DNA of 64,000 nucleotides from Desulfuromonas soudanensis (GTDB taxonomy: Bacteria; Desulfobacterota; Desulfuromonadia; Desulfuromonadales; WTL). The stretch lies in the NCBI RefSeq assembly GCF_001278055.1, contig NZ_CP010802.1:1612001-1676000 (forward strand), in the 5' to 3' direction. The notes beneath the pieces were generated by a model. It was not told where the DNA came from and made no database searches. It worked only from the letters and a program-made list of their open reading frames with translations. The first letter of the stretch is position 1, and each line of letters begins with the position of its first letter. This document shows positions 11,635 to 20,401 of this stretch, one piece after another. The position numbers and the translations under genes are program-made.

Positions 11635-14106
11635 TTATTCTCCCTGAGATTGCCGGACCTGGTGCAGTTTACGACGGGCCTTCTCGATATTCAAGAGGGC
11701 CTTTTCGTGATGGGGGGAAAGAGGCGGGACCCGCGTCCAGGCGGCGATGGCCTCCCGATAGAGTCCCTGGCTGTACCACTCGATTCCCTGCAGATACAGT
11801 TTTCGGGGATCTTCGGGAGCAATCGAGGGGGGAAGGGCGCTTTTTACCCGGGTCAGGACCGCCTGGGCTTGACCGTTGTAGGGGTCGAGGGCCAGGGCCT
11901 GGAGAAGGGCCGCCTCGGCCTCCTGAAAACGTCCGCCCTCCAGGGCGGACTTGCCGGCGTCGATCAGCCGACCGAGTTCCCCTTTGAGGAGGTCTTTTCC
12001 CCGGTTGAGTCCTCTTCGGGCCTCGCTGTCGGACGGGTCGAGGTCGAGAATCTGCCGGTAGCGCCTCAGGGCCTCCTTGAATTGGCCGTCGGCCATTTCG
12101 TCGGCCGCCGCATCCTGCTGACTGCGGATGAAGGCCGTCGTTTGCCCCGACAGATTTTTAAGCCCCGCGGTGGCGGCGCCATGGCGGGGGTCAAGGGCGA
12201 GAATCTGCAGGTAGAGGCTTCTGGCCCCCTTGAAATTCTCCTGGTTCGTCCAGTCTTTGGCGGTCTGGAGGAGGATCTCGATCTTGACAGAGAATTGCTT
12301 CTCGGCAGACTGCAGCTCGCGGCGAATCCCCGGGGAATCCTCGAGGCGAAGGGCATTGGCAAAGCGTTCGCGGGCTTGGGCGAAGCGGCCGTCACTGAGC
12401 GCCCTGCGTCCCCAATGCAACTCTTCATTGACGACGGTGGAAATCAGGTCCTCGGCCCGCGCCAGACCGGTCAGGCTCTCCGGGTGGCCGGGCTGCAGGG
12501 TGAGGGCTTCGGAAAAGGCGTTTCGGGCCTCCAGGAGTTTCCCTTCGTCCAGGGCCCGCTGTCCGCGATCGTTGGCTGCCCTGGCTTGTTCCCCGAGGCG
12601 CAGGTCGACGTCCCTTTTCCCCTTTCTGGCACCCTCGTGGTCCGGGTCCAGGGTCAGGGCCCTGTCGAAGGCCGATTTCGCCTGGGAAAGTGCTCCCTTC
12701 TCCAGCAGACCCTCTCCTTCGGTCAGGATTTGTTCCAGCTCCTTCGTCAGGGCAGACCGGGATTTTTCCAGCAGGGCCAAACCTGCAGGGGATTCCGGGA
12801 TAAGCGCCAGGCCGGCGCGGGCCAGGCCGATGGCCATCTTCGGGTTCCCCTCGTCAAGAGCGCGCGCCCCCTCGGTGAAGTGCTCTGAAGCCAGCCTGTC
12901 GACTTCGATCCGCGCCTCCCGGGCGTAAGCCTTGGCTCTTGAGTCGGCGGGGTTGATGGCAAGGGCCTGATCGAGCTCGCGCAGAGCGGAGGCATATTCT
13001 CCGCGCCGGTACAAAATCCGCCCCCGTTCGACTCTCTGGGTGACGACTCCGGCATTGGCGGTGACCAGATTGAGGATGGCTCCGCGGTGGGCGGGGTTGA
13101 TGGCCAGTACTTTTTCATAGTTGTCGCGGGCACCGATGAAGTCCTTGAGGTCGAGGGCGATATTGCCGGCGAGAAAGAGGACTTTCGGATCGTCCCCTTC
13201 ACCGGAGTCCAGCGCTTCGATGGCCCTCTGGGCTTCCGGCAACTGGTGCCGTTCCTGAAGGGTGAGAGCGCAGTTGAAGAGGATGGAGCGGATGCTTTCC
13301 TGAAGTTCGGGGGGCGACCTGTCATAGACGGGGGCCAGACGCTCCACCGCGGCAGCAGGCAGGTCCTGGCGATAATCGAGGTAACCGAGGTAGTAGAGGG
13401 CCAGGGGACTGTCGGGGGAGGAGGCCAGAGCCTTTTCGAACAGGCTCCGAGCCTTCGGCTCATCCTTTTCCAGTAATTTAAGGGCCTCGTTGAAATAGAG
13501 GCTGAAGATGTATTCTCGGGTGACGGCGTCCTCCGGGTAACGGTCGAGGTAGGCCGTCAACGATTCGATCGCCTTGTCGACGGCTCCCTGCCGGGCATGG
13601 AGGTCGCCGAGAAGCTGGAAGATCTCCACCCGGGACGGATCCAGGGCGAGAACCCTGCGAAAAAGCCCGGCCGCTTCATCGAGGGCATCGGCATCGAGGA
13701 AGGTCAGTCCCAGATTGTAATAGGCGTTGACGAGGGGATAGATCTCAGGAAAGTCGAGGGCCCCGAGGGCTTCGGCCTGTTCGAAATAGAGGAGGGCACT
13801 GTCCGAATCGCCGAGGCGGGCGCAGGCCAGGCCGAAATTGAAGTTCATTTCAATGGAGTCGGTAAGGGCAGGGTAGGCGCTGCGGAATTCGTCGATCGCT
13901 TCCTGGGTCCGGTTATCGAGGAGCAGGGCCAATCCGAGGGAATAATGGAGGGGAAGGTTGCCGGAGTCCATGGCGAGGACCTGGCGGTAGCGTTCGATCT
14001 GTTGACTGGAGGGGTCGGCTTCGGCGTAAGCGGTGTAGCGGCTAGCGGGAATCAGGAGAAGGATCGCCACTATTCCCCGGAGCAGGAGGCTCCCGTGGTT
14101 GGTCAT
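11635..14106 (-). CDS. Exported TPR-repeat protein
   Basis: An 823-residue protein made almost wholly of tetratricopeptide repeats after an N-terminal hydrophobic segment (LLLRGIVAILLLIPASRYTAYA) that acts as signal peptide or anchor. Repeats recur every 34 or so residues, for example YYNLGLTFLDADALDEAAGLFRRVLALDP and AKSAFDRALTLDPDHEGARKG. Such arrays scaffold multiprotein complexes in the periplasm. The start ATG overlaps the stop of the upstream receiver-GGDEF gene (ATGA), and the cyclase gene follows at once, so it may link the two enzymes to a common input. No catalytic motif is seen. Confidence 0.88.
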   Translation of the reverse strand: MTNHGSLLLRGIVAILLLIPASRYTAYAEADPSSQQIERYRQVLAMDSGNLPLHYSLGLALLLDNRTQEAIDEFRSAYPALTDSIEMNFNFGLACARLGDSDSALLYFEQAEALGALDFPEIYPLVNAYYNLGLTFLDADALDEAAGLFRRVLALDPSRVEIFQLLGDLHARQGAVDKAIESLTAYLDRYPEDAVTREYIFSLYFNEALKLLEKDEPKARSLFEKALASSPDSPLALYYLGYLDYRQDLPAAAVERLAPVYDRSPPELQESIRSILFNCALTLQERHQLPEAQRAIEALDSGEGDDPKVLFLAGNIALDLKDFIGARDNYEKVLAINPAHRGAILNLVTANAGVVTQRVERGRILYRRGEYASALRELDQALAINPADSRAKAYAREARIEVDRLASEHFTEGARALDEGNPKMAIGLARAGLALIPESPAGLALLEKSRSALTKELEQILTEGEGLLEKGALSQAKSAFDRALTLDPDHEGARKGKRDVDLRLGEQARAANDRGQRALDEGKLLEARNAFSEALTLQPGHPESLTGLARAEDLISTVVNEELHWGRRALSDGRFAQARERFANALRLEDSPGIRRELQSAEKQFSVKIEILLQTAKDWTNQENFKGARSLYLQILALDPRHGAATAGLKNLSGQTTAFIRSQQDAAADEMADGQFKEALRRYRQILDLDPSDSEARRGLNRGKDLLKGELGRLIDAGKSALEGGRFQEAEAALLQALALDPYNGQAQAVLTRVKSALPPSIAPEDPRKLYLQGIEWYSQGLYREAIAAWTRVPPLSPHHEKALLNIEKARRKLHQVRQSQGE

Positions 14107-15476
14107 TTTTCCCCGGTCTCCCAGGCCCCCCGGATGACGTTGCGGACCTGTTTCCCCTGGTACATGGCCCGGTCCGCCAGGTCGATGATCGATTTTTTAT
14201 CACCGGCATTGGACGGGAAGGTGGCATAGCCGATGGTGGCGGTGAGGCGGCAACTGAGGTCGCCGCCGGCCCGGAAACAATGCTCCTCGATGGTCTTGCG
14301 CATCCGCTCGGCCACCTGCTTTGCACCTTCGTAGTCGGTTTCCACCAGCATGGCGGTGAATTCATCGCCGCCGTAGCGGAAGAGGACGTCGACGTCGCGG
14401 ACGCTCTGGCGGAGAAGGACGGCGACTTCCTTGAGGGTTGCGCTCCCCGCCAGATGGCCGTGGGTGTCGTTGATATCCTTGAAGTGGTCGAGGTCGATGA
14501 AGACCAGGGAAAAACAGAGGCTGTAGCGCTCCGAGCGACGGATCTCCTGGTCGAGCATCATCTGCATGTAGCGGTAGTTGTAGAGCTCGGTCAGGTCGTC
14601 GGTGTACATCATCTGCCGCGCGCCCTGGTACCGGCAGGAATTGTCGAAACCGAGGGCCGTCTGTTCGGAAAGAAAAAGGAGGTTCTCCTGGGGGAGGGGG
14701 GAAACCATCGCACCCAGGGCCGGATTAAGGACGACGACGCTCCCTTTTTGGGATTTCTGCCCGTGCAGGGGGAAGAGGAAGATGGATTGCACATTCCCCG
14801 GCCCGTTGGGGTCGAGGGGGAGTTCGGCCGCCTCGACTCGCCGCATTCCCACGGTGCTTTCCAGTAGGGGGAGGATGGCGCGGGCCAGAGCCATCGCTTC
14901 TGTTTCGTTGAGTCCCTCAAGGCCGTAGAGACCATTGATGGTCCCTCCTTCGGAGAGAAAGGCAAATCCCCGCCCCTCCCCCACTTCCTGGACGAGAGCC
15001 TTGACCGCTTCCGCCAGCAGAAGGTCGAGCTCGAGGAGGGAGGCGAGATTCTGCCCTTTGCGGAAAAGGCTGATCTGGCTCTTCAGAAGGATGTTTTCGT
15101 CGAGGAGGCGGCGCTGTTCGAGGCAGGTGCGGATGAGGTGACGCAGCTCTTCGGGATTGAAGGGCTTGATGAGGTAGTCCCGGGCGCCGTTTTTCAAGGC
15201 CTGAATGGCGGTCTCGAGGGTGGCGTGGCCGGTGACAAGGATGACTTCCGGAGGGTTGTTCATGCTGCGGGCCTTGCGCAGCACGTCCATGCCGCTGAGA
15301 CCCGGCATGACCATGTCGGTCAGGACGATGTCGATCCCCCCCTGACGCAGTCGCTCAAGTGCCTCGTCGCCGGAAGCTGCCGCTTCGACCTCATAACCTT
15401 CTTCGCTGAGCAGCTCCGTATAGAGCCGGCGGAAGAACAGTTCGTCGTCAACAACCAGTATGGCTGATTTTTTCAT
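14103..15476 (-). CDS. gacA: Response regulator with Hypr-type GGDEF domain (probable cGAMP synthase)
   Basis: 457 aa: receiver domain (residues 1-120, acidic pair at 10-11, phospho-acceptor Asp54 in LTDMVMP, Lys in LIKPF), a GAF-like middle region, and a GGDEF domain (about 300-457) with RYGGDEF active site and an RDVD inhibitory I-site five residues before it. In FIDLDHFKDINDTHGHLAGS the final residue is Ser345, where diguanylate cyclases have Asp (Asp344 in PleD). The same Asp-to-Ser change defines Hypr enzymes, which make 3',3'-cGAMP in Geobacter (GacA, GSU1658). Product assignment is by this residue only. It has its own promoter and heads an operon with the TPR and cyclase genes. Confidence 0.85.
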   Translation of the reverse strand: MKKSAILVVDDELFFRRLYTELLSEEGYEVEAAASGDEALERLRQGGIDIVLTDMVMPGLSGMDVLRKARSMNNPPEVILVTGHATLETAIQALKNGARDYLIKPFNPEELRHLIRTCLEQRRLLDENILLKSQISLFRKGQNLASLLELDLLLAEAVKALVQEVGEGRGFAFLSEGGTINGLYGLEGLNETEAMALARAILPLLESTVGMRRVEAAELPLDPNGPGNVQSIFLFPLHGQKSQKGSVVVLNPALGAMVSPLPQENLLFLSEQTALGFDNSCRYQGARQMMYTDDLTELYNYRYMQMMLDQEIRRSERYSLCFSLVFIDLDHFKDINDTHGHLAGSATLKEVAVLLRQSVRDVDVLFRYGGDEFTAMLVETDYEGAKQVAERMRKTIEEHCFRAGGDLSCRLTATIGYATFPSNAGDKKSIIDLADRAMYQGKQVRNVIRGAWETGEK

Positions 15477-15504
15477 CCACCGATTCTCCCGTTCAGGACT
15501 TCAG

Positions 15505-15533
15505 AAGCTAGCAACATAGGATGTTTCTGTCAA
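15505..15533 (-). promoter_or_regulatory. Promoter of the Hypr GGDEF operon
   Basis: Minus-strand TTGACA (plus 15528-15533) is followed by a 17-bp spacer and TAGCTT (plus 15505-15510), 29 bp upstream of the receiver-GGDEF start and overlapping the comEC stop. The spacer contains an inverted repeat AACAT-AGG-ATGTT (15513-15525), a possible operator. Confidence 0.5.
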
Positions 15534-17896
15534 CGGAAAAGCCCTGAGAGCCACTGTTTTGTCCGCCAGTCCTCATCCCGGGGGACGAAGCGCAGGGTTC
15601 CGTCGAGATCGGTGCGGAAGAGATGAAGACCACGGTCATGAAGAGAAGAGAGGACTTCGGGGTGGGGAAAGCCGTAGGGATTGCCGGCTCCGAGAGAAGC
15701 GAAAACCTGCTTCGGCCGGAAACGGTCGAGAAGGAGTTCCGGCTTCGACCTGCGGCTGCCGTGGTGGGGGAGTTTGAGGAGGGACACCGGTCTTTCGGGC
15801 ATGGCGCCGACAAGTTCCCGCACCCCTTCTTCTTCGAGATCGCCCGTCAGCAGGGCCCCCGCACCGTCCTGCCGCACATAGACGACCAGGGAGCCGTCGT
15901 TTCCTCCGTCGCGGCCCCTTCGGGGAGCAAAGAACGCCAGCTCATGGCGACGATTCTCCGTCACCGGAAACCAGCCGGAGGGGAGGACGACCACCGGGAT
16001 CCTCCGCTCCGCCAGGGTATTCCGTAACGACTCGTGCAGCTGGTGCACTGGGGTGGAAGACCAGAAGGTGCCGACCTTGAAATGTTCGAGGATGTAAAGG
16101 AGACCCTGGCGGTGGTCCGGGTGGTCGTGGGTAAGAACGACCCCGGTCAGGGAACGAATCCCGAGGCGCCCCAGGGCCGGGGCGATGAGTCTTTCTCCGA
16201 CATCGAAGGTCTCGCTGTAGAGTCCTCCGCCGTCGATGAGATAGGCCTCGCCGCTGGCGCAGGTCACCAGGAGGGACTCCCCCTGGCCGACGCTCAGCGC
16301 GGTGATGCCGAGATGGCCCGGAAGGGGAGAGGGGAGGATCAGGGCGCACCACCCTGCGGCGGCCAGGGTGGCGCGGAGCAGGAATTGCCTAAGGCTTGTT
16401 CCCTGAAGCAGCACCGCCAGGAGGATGACGAAGAGACCGGTTATCTCCGTCGGGTTCGGATAGAGGCGCCAGCCTCCGAGAAGGGGGAGGGCGACGACAT
16501 GGCGAAGAAGGTTGAGGACGCCCTCGATGACCCAGGCGCAGAGATGAAAAAGGGCCTCGGCTCCCGAGGGCCACCAGGGAACGAGAAGAATGCCGCCCAG
16601 GCCGAGGGGGACGGCGCCGAAACCGATCAGCGGGATCGCCGCCAGATTGGTCAGAAGCCCTGCGGGGGCCAGCAGGTGAAAGTGGAGAAGAACAAGGGGC
16701 GCCGTGGTGAGGGTGGCGGCCAGGGTGGAGAGGAAGACGCCGGCCATCCAGCGCGGTCCCTTGGGGAGGGTACTCAACGGTCTGCTCCAGCGAGGCACGA
16801 GAACGAGAATCCCCAGAACCCCGGCAAAGGAGAGCTGAAATGCCGGCTCGAAGAGAGCCAGCGGTTCGAAGAGGAGCAGGAGAAAGGCAGCGGAAACGAG
16901 GAGTTTCAAGGGCGGGGTATTGCGGCGCCAGAGAAGGAGCGCGGCAAGGGCCAGGGCGATGAGAAAGGCGCGGCGGGTCGGCAGGGCGTTGCCGGTGAGG
17001 AGCAAATAGCCATAGAGGAGAGGGATGAGGAGTGCCGGCAGGAAACGCCCCGGAGGCGCCAGGAGGAGGAGGGTCGTCGAACGGCAATAGGCGAAGCGGA
17101 GGGCGCTGTAAAGGAAGAAGGCGATCAGTCCCAGGTGCAGCCCCGAGATGGCGAAGAGGTGGGAGACGCCCCCTTCGGCCAGGAGTTGCCGCTGATCGAC
17201 CGCCACTCCCCCCTTGTCGCCGATGACCAGGGCCTTGACCAGAGGGGCCAGCGCCGCATCGGCGACGCCGGCGTCGATGGTCCGGCCGATCCTCCCCCGC
17301 AGCCGGGATGCCGCAGTTTGCGGACCGTTTAGGGTGGCGCGGCCGAGGGGGACGATCTCCGCGGCATTTTCCAGGGAGGCGGTCACGAAGATCTTCCGGT
17401 TCGCCAGGAATCGGGGGTAGTCGAACTCACCGGGGGTGCCGAAGAGCCGGGGCCTTCTCAGACGGGTGCGAAAACGGATCCGGTCTCCGGCGGCCACCTC
17501 CGGCGTCCCTTCCCGCAGATAAAGGCGGAGCCGGCCGTGGACGGCGGCGGCGACGCCGTCGTTGGCGACGGTCCGGGTTTCGATGTCGAGGACGGCGCCG
17601 GTTCCGGGGCGGAAGGAACTCTCCAGGACCGTCCCCTCGACGATCAGAGGGGTATTGCCGGCAAAGGCGCCGATATGACTGTTGTCCCGGGGGAAATCGA
17701 GGTGCTGGTGGTACTGGGCCCAGCCGCAGAGAAAGAAGAGGCCCCAGAGAAGGAACCGGGACCAACTGTGTCGTCGAAGGCCCAGCCACCCTCCGGCAAG
17801 GGTCAGGGCGGCGGGGACCAGGAACGGCCAGGGTCCGAGAAAGGGGGCGGCCCCCAATCCCGCAGCATAACTGAACAGATAGGACGCAAGGGCCAT
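15530..17896 (-). CDS. comEC: ComEC/Rec2-family DNA-uptake channel
   Basis: A 788-residue polytopic membrane protein with the three ComEC parts: an N-terminal OB-like region (ALNIETRTV-type strand segment, residues about 70-180), the Competence domain with FAISGLHLGLIAFFLYSAL and multiple helices, and a C-terminal metallo-beta-lactamase-like domain with VVLTHDHPDHRQG (residues near 590) that probably acts on the incoming strand. The start MALASYLFSYAAGLG (17896) is preferred because the 27 residues before it are Pro-rich and would overlap the upstream gene; no clear ribosome site is visible. Function is import of single-stranded DNA through the inner membrane. Confidence 0.9.
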   Translation of the reverse strand: MALASYLFSYAAGLGAAPFLGPWPFLVPAALTLAGGWLGLRRHSWSRFLLWGLFFLCGWAQYHQHLDFPRDNSHIGAFAGNTPLIVEGTVLESSFRPGTGAVLDIETRTVANDGVAAAVHGRLRLYLREGTPEVAAGDRIRFRTRLRRPRLFGTPGEFDYPRFLANRKIFVTASLENAAEIVPLGRATLNGPQTAASRLRGRIGRTIDAGVADAALAPLVKALVIGDKGGVAVDQRQLLAEGGVSHLFAISGLHLGLIAFFLYSALRFAYCRSTTLLLLAPPGRFLPALLIPLLYGYLLLTGNALPTRRAFLIALALAALLLWRRNTPPLKLLVSAAFLLLLFEPLALFEPAFQLSFAGVLGILVLVPRWSRPLSTLPKGPRWMAGVFLSTLAATLTTAPLVLLHFHLLAPAGLLTNLAAIPLIGFGAVPLGLGGILLVPWWPSGAEALFHLCAWVIEGVLNLLRHVVALPLLGGWRLYPNPTEITGLFVILLAVLLQGTSLRQFLLRATLAAAGWCALILPSPLPGHLGITALSVGQGESLLVTCASGEAYLIDGGGLYSETFDVGERLIAPALGRLGIRSLTGVVLTHDHPDHRQGLLYILEHFKVGTFWSSTPVHQLHESLRNTLAERRIPVVVLPSGWFPVTENRRHELAFFAPRRGRDGGNDGSLVVYVRQDGAGALLTGDLEEEGVRELVGAMPERPVSLLKLPHHGSRRSKPELLLDRFRPKQVFASLGAGNPYGFPHPEVLSSLHDRGLHLFRTDLDGTLRFVPRDEDWRTKQWLSGLFR

Positions 17897-17906
17897 GGAA
17901 AAGGGG

Positions 17907-19046
17907 TCAGGGGAGGGGGGCGAGAGTGGCCAGGAGTGCCAGCAGGGTGTCGATCTCGGCGAGGGAGGGGGGGGCATCGTCTGCCGCCAGGCCGATCAGT
18001 ATCCGGTAGTCGGAACCGGCAGAGCGTCTCCCCTTAAGGATCAGGGCATCGAAGCCGGCCCGGGGCGGAAGGGTGATTTCCAGGGCATTGGCGGCCGACA
18101 GAAAGTAGGTTCCGGCAGGGAGGGTCTGCAGGTAGGGGGGGAAGGATAGGGTGCTGCGGTAGCGGTCATTGACGAGGGCCTCGGTGGGCACCTCGGCCAG
18201 GCCCCGCAGCCAGAGGTCGAAGACTCCGGCTCCCGGGGGGACGAAATCGAGCCGCACCTGAGCTGGAGCGGCCCCGGCCCGCAGCCAGGCGCCGCCGCTC
18301 GGTTCGCCGAGAAAACGGGTGGAGACGACGGCGGCCCCTCCCGTGCCGGAGGCGGTTTCGGCTTCGATCAGGGTCGACTCCCCCGAAGGCGGGAGGAGCG
18401 GCTCGAGAGCGAGTGCCCGGGCCGCAGAGACCGCCATGGCCTCCCTGCTCAGGACGTTGTCGGGGCGCCAGCCGGAAAGAGGCTCGATCGGCACCAGGCC
18501 GGGGGCGTCCAGCTGCAGGTAGTCGATGGCGCCGTCGGGAGGGAGGTCGACGATGACTTCCTGGGGTCCGGCGGCCAGTTCCACCGTGGCAACGGCAACT
18601 TCTTCCAGGCGCTGCGGACCGTCGACGCTGAAGGTCTGGCCGGCGATGTGGAGGCGGAAGCCGGGGACGCGCAGGGATGCGCTCAGTCGGTAAAGGCCGC
18701 TGCGGGGAAGGAGGAATTTCAGGTGCGCCCTGGTGGGCGTCGCAATACCGCTGACCCACCCGGTGCCGCTGAAATTGCCGAAGGTACGGAAATCCTTTAC
18801 GGAAACCATGTCGTCGGGCTGCTTGGTCAGTTCAGCCTCAAAGCGGAAGCGGCGAGCGCCGCCGAGAATCTCCAGATAATCGTCGTCTTCGGGTTCGTCG
18901 GGGAGCCCGAAGGAGAGCCCCAGGGTCTCGACGAGATTGATCATCCAGTCCCGTTCGGTCGGGACGGGGGGCGAAGCGGAGGCACCGATTGAGGGGGAAG
19001 CCATCCCCAGCAGGAGAATGGCCAGCAGCGCAAGTTGAGTTCTCAA
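17907..19046 (-). CDS. Exported protein of unknown function
   Basis: 379 aa with a clear signal peptide (MRTQLALLAILLLGMASPSIGASA). The mature part seems to hold two beta-rich modules: the first about 50-190 (RFRFEAELTKQPDD to YLQLDAPG) and the second about 225-355 (STLIEAETASGTGG to FDALILKG). The IEAE start, the repeated ending YLQLD/FDALIL and the sequence style recall CBM6/carbohydrate-binding jelly-roll folds, but no family can be named with certainty. It ends 10 bp before comEC and probably shares its transcript. Confidence 0.75.
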   Translation of the reverse strand: MRTQLALLAILLLGMASPSIGASASPPVPTERDWMINLVETLGLSFGLPDEPEDDDYLEILGGARRFRFEAELTKQPDDMVSVKDFRTFGNFSGTGWVSGIATPTRAHLKFLLPRSGLYRLSASLRVPGFRLHIAGQTFSVDGPQRLEEVAVATVELAAGPQEVIVDLPPDGAIDYLQLDAPGLVPIEPLSGWRPDNVLSREAMAVSAARALALEPLLPPSGESTLIEAETASGTGGAAVVSTRFLGEPSGGAWLRAGAAPAQVRLDFVPPGAGVFDLWLRGLAEVPTEALVNDRYRSTLSFPPYLQTLPAGTYFLSAANALEITLPPRAGFDALILKGRRSAGSDYRILIGLAADDAPPSLAEIDTLLALLATLAPLP

Positions 19047-19458
19047 CGGCCGATTTCCTTTCGTTGTGACGATTGGAAAAGGAGGTTATCACAGCAGGCA
19101 ACCTTTGGAAAGTGTGGATGCGGGCGTTTCAATGATCCGGCGGCAATCGAGATGCGAACGGTTGTTGGAATACCAATTGCAAAACTTATCGACTGAACGT
19201 TTTCAAAGTGCTCGGGATGGTCGATGCGGGGACGGACCGATTCCCCTTGCGGTCCTTGGCCCCGGCGAATCGGGTCGCGGACCTAATTGAGTTGACCTAG
19301 ACGCGGGTCGTTATTTTGACAGGATCAGGCGTTCGGACGTGTCGTCATTTTGACAAATGAGGAAGTAAAAAGCAGCCGATGTCGCCGCGGGTCTTTTGTC
19401 TCGGGCAATTTGCACATTTTTCCAGCTCGGCCGCTGAACAAAGGAGTAAGGCGAAATC
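19047..19458. other. Divergent intergenic region
   Basis: 412 bp between the minus-strand exported-protein gene and the plus-strand chemosensory operon, so it should hold promoters for both. Apart from a 15-bp direct repeat (19307-19355) I see no gene, terminator or recognised riboswitch. An AAGGAG site at 19440-19445 belongs to the pseudo-receiver gene. Confidence 0.7.
19307..19355 (+). repeat. Two direct repeats upstream of the chemosensory operon
   Basis: GTCGTTATTTTGACA (19307-19321) and GTCGTCATTTTGACA (19341-19355) match at 14 of 15 positions and start 34 bp apart, about three helical turns. Each ends in TTGACA. They lie 104-152 bp upstream of the first gene and could be activator sites or alternative -35 boxes. 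Confidence 0.5.
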
Positions 19459-19854
19459 ATGAATCCCAAAATACTGCTGGCCGGTTCGCTCTTCACCCTT
19501 CGCAGCCACATCCATTATCTCTTCGAGGACGCAGGCTACGGAGTCCTCCGGGCCGGGGACGGCCTGGACGCCCTCGCCCAACTGGTCGAGGGCCCGGAGG
19601 TTGGACTCCTCGTGGTCACCGAGGAGCTCTCCAAACTGAGCGGTCTGGAGTTGGCCTACGAAGTTCGCAGAAGTCCCAGGCTGTGTCATCTTCCCGTCGT
19701 CGTCGTAGCCGAAGCGGAGAAAATGGAAGGAATGGCGGACCTGATCTCCCCCCCGGTGGCGCTGGTCGCCCTTCACGCGACGGCAGAACAGCTCGTCGCC
19801 GCGGCAGGAGAGCTCCTGACGCGGGTTTCCTGCGCCGGCCGGGGTCTCGGCTGA
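19459..19854 (+). CDS. Degenerate receiver (pseudo-receiver) domain protein
   Basis: 131 aa with the alternating beta/alpha layout of a CheY-like receiver (KILLAGSLFTLRSHIHYLFEDAGYGVLRAGDGLDALAQL), but none of the phosphorylation residues remain. The acidic pair after strand 1 is GS, the acceptor Asp is Thr54 (LLVVTEELSKLSGLE), and the strand-5 Lys-Pro is replaced by His-Ala. It therefore cannot be phosphorylated in the normal way and probably acts as a binding module. It is the first gene of the chemosensory run, with an AAGGAG site 13 bp upstream. Confidence 0.75.
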   Translation: MNPKILLAGSLFTLRSHIHYLFEDAGYGVLRAGDGLDALAQLVEGPEVGLLVVTEELSKLSGLELAYEVRRSPRLCHLPVVVVAEAEKMEGMADLISPPVALVALHATAEQLVAAAGELLTRVSCAGRGLG

Positions 19855-19974
19855 CAATCAGGTTAGTATTTTCTACTTATGGCGCAGATCCTGCATTGCG
19901 AAGAATCGTTGCGATCGGTACTGGTTGAGAAAACTGGCCATTTGAATCCGTTTTGGCGGAAATAGAGGTTAAAT

Positions 19975-20316
19975 ATGGAGAAAATGACTGGAGCCAAGTT
20001 TCGGAAATTGACCTTTGAGGGGGATATTACCCTGCGGGAGGTCAGCGCTATGGCCGATGAATTCAGGGCGGCCCTCAAGGAGGACGAGCACCTGACGATT
20101 AACCTGGAGGGGGCTACGGACATCGACCTCTCGGTCCTGCAACTGCTGTGTTCGGTCCATCGCTCCCTGGCGGAAAAGGGGAAACAACTCGACATTGACG
20201 GAACGATCCCCGGGACAATTTCCCGCAAGGTTGTGGAGGCGGGATTTCACCGCCACCTGGGGTGTTCCTTCGTGAACGGCCATCAATGCATCTGGACCGA
20301 TGCCTTGACAACCTGA
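19975..20316 (+). CDS. STAS-domain protein
   Basis: A 113-residue single STAS domain, related to anti-anti-sigma factors. GDITLREVSAMADEFRAAL and LTINLEGATDIDLSVLQLLCSVHR give the family pattern, with Ser53 at the position phosphorylated in SpoIIAA-type proteins. STAS proteins inside chemosensory clusters are known in this bacterial group and may be targets of the kinase or the ATPase in the same operon. It lies 120 bp after the pseudo-receiver and 85 bp before cheY; an ATAGAGGTTA ribosome site precedes it. Confidence 0.82.
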   Translation: MEKMTGAKFRKLTFEGDITLREVSAMADEFRAALKEDEHLTINLEGATDIDLSVLQLLCSVHRSLAEKGKQLDIDGTIPGTISRKVVEAGFHRHLGCSFVNGHQCIWTDALTT

Positions 20317-20401
20317 AGATTGTCTTGGGAGTGACTGGCCCTTGGCCTTAAGCAGAGACCCGAGCGCACCTGGCGATAATTAAATAGAAGAAGAGGGAAC
20401 G

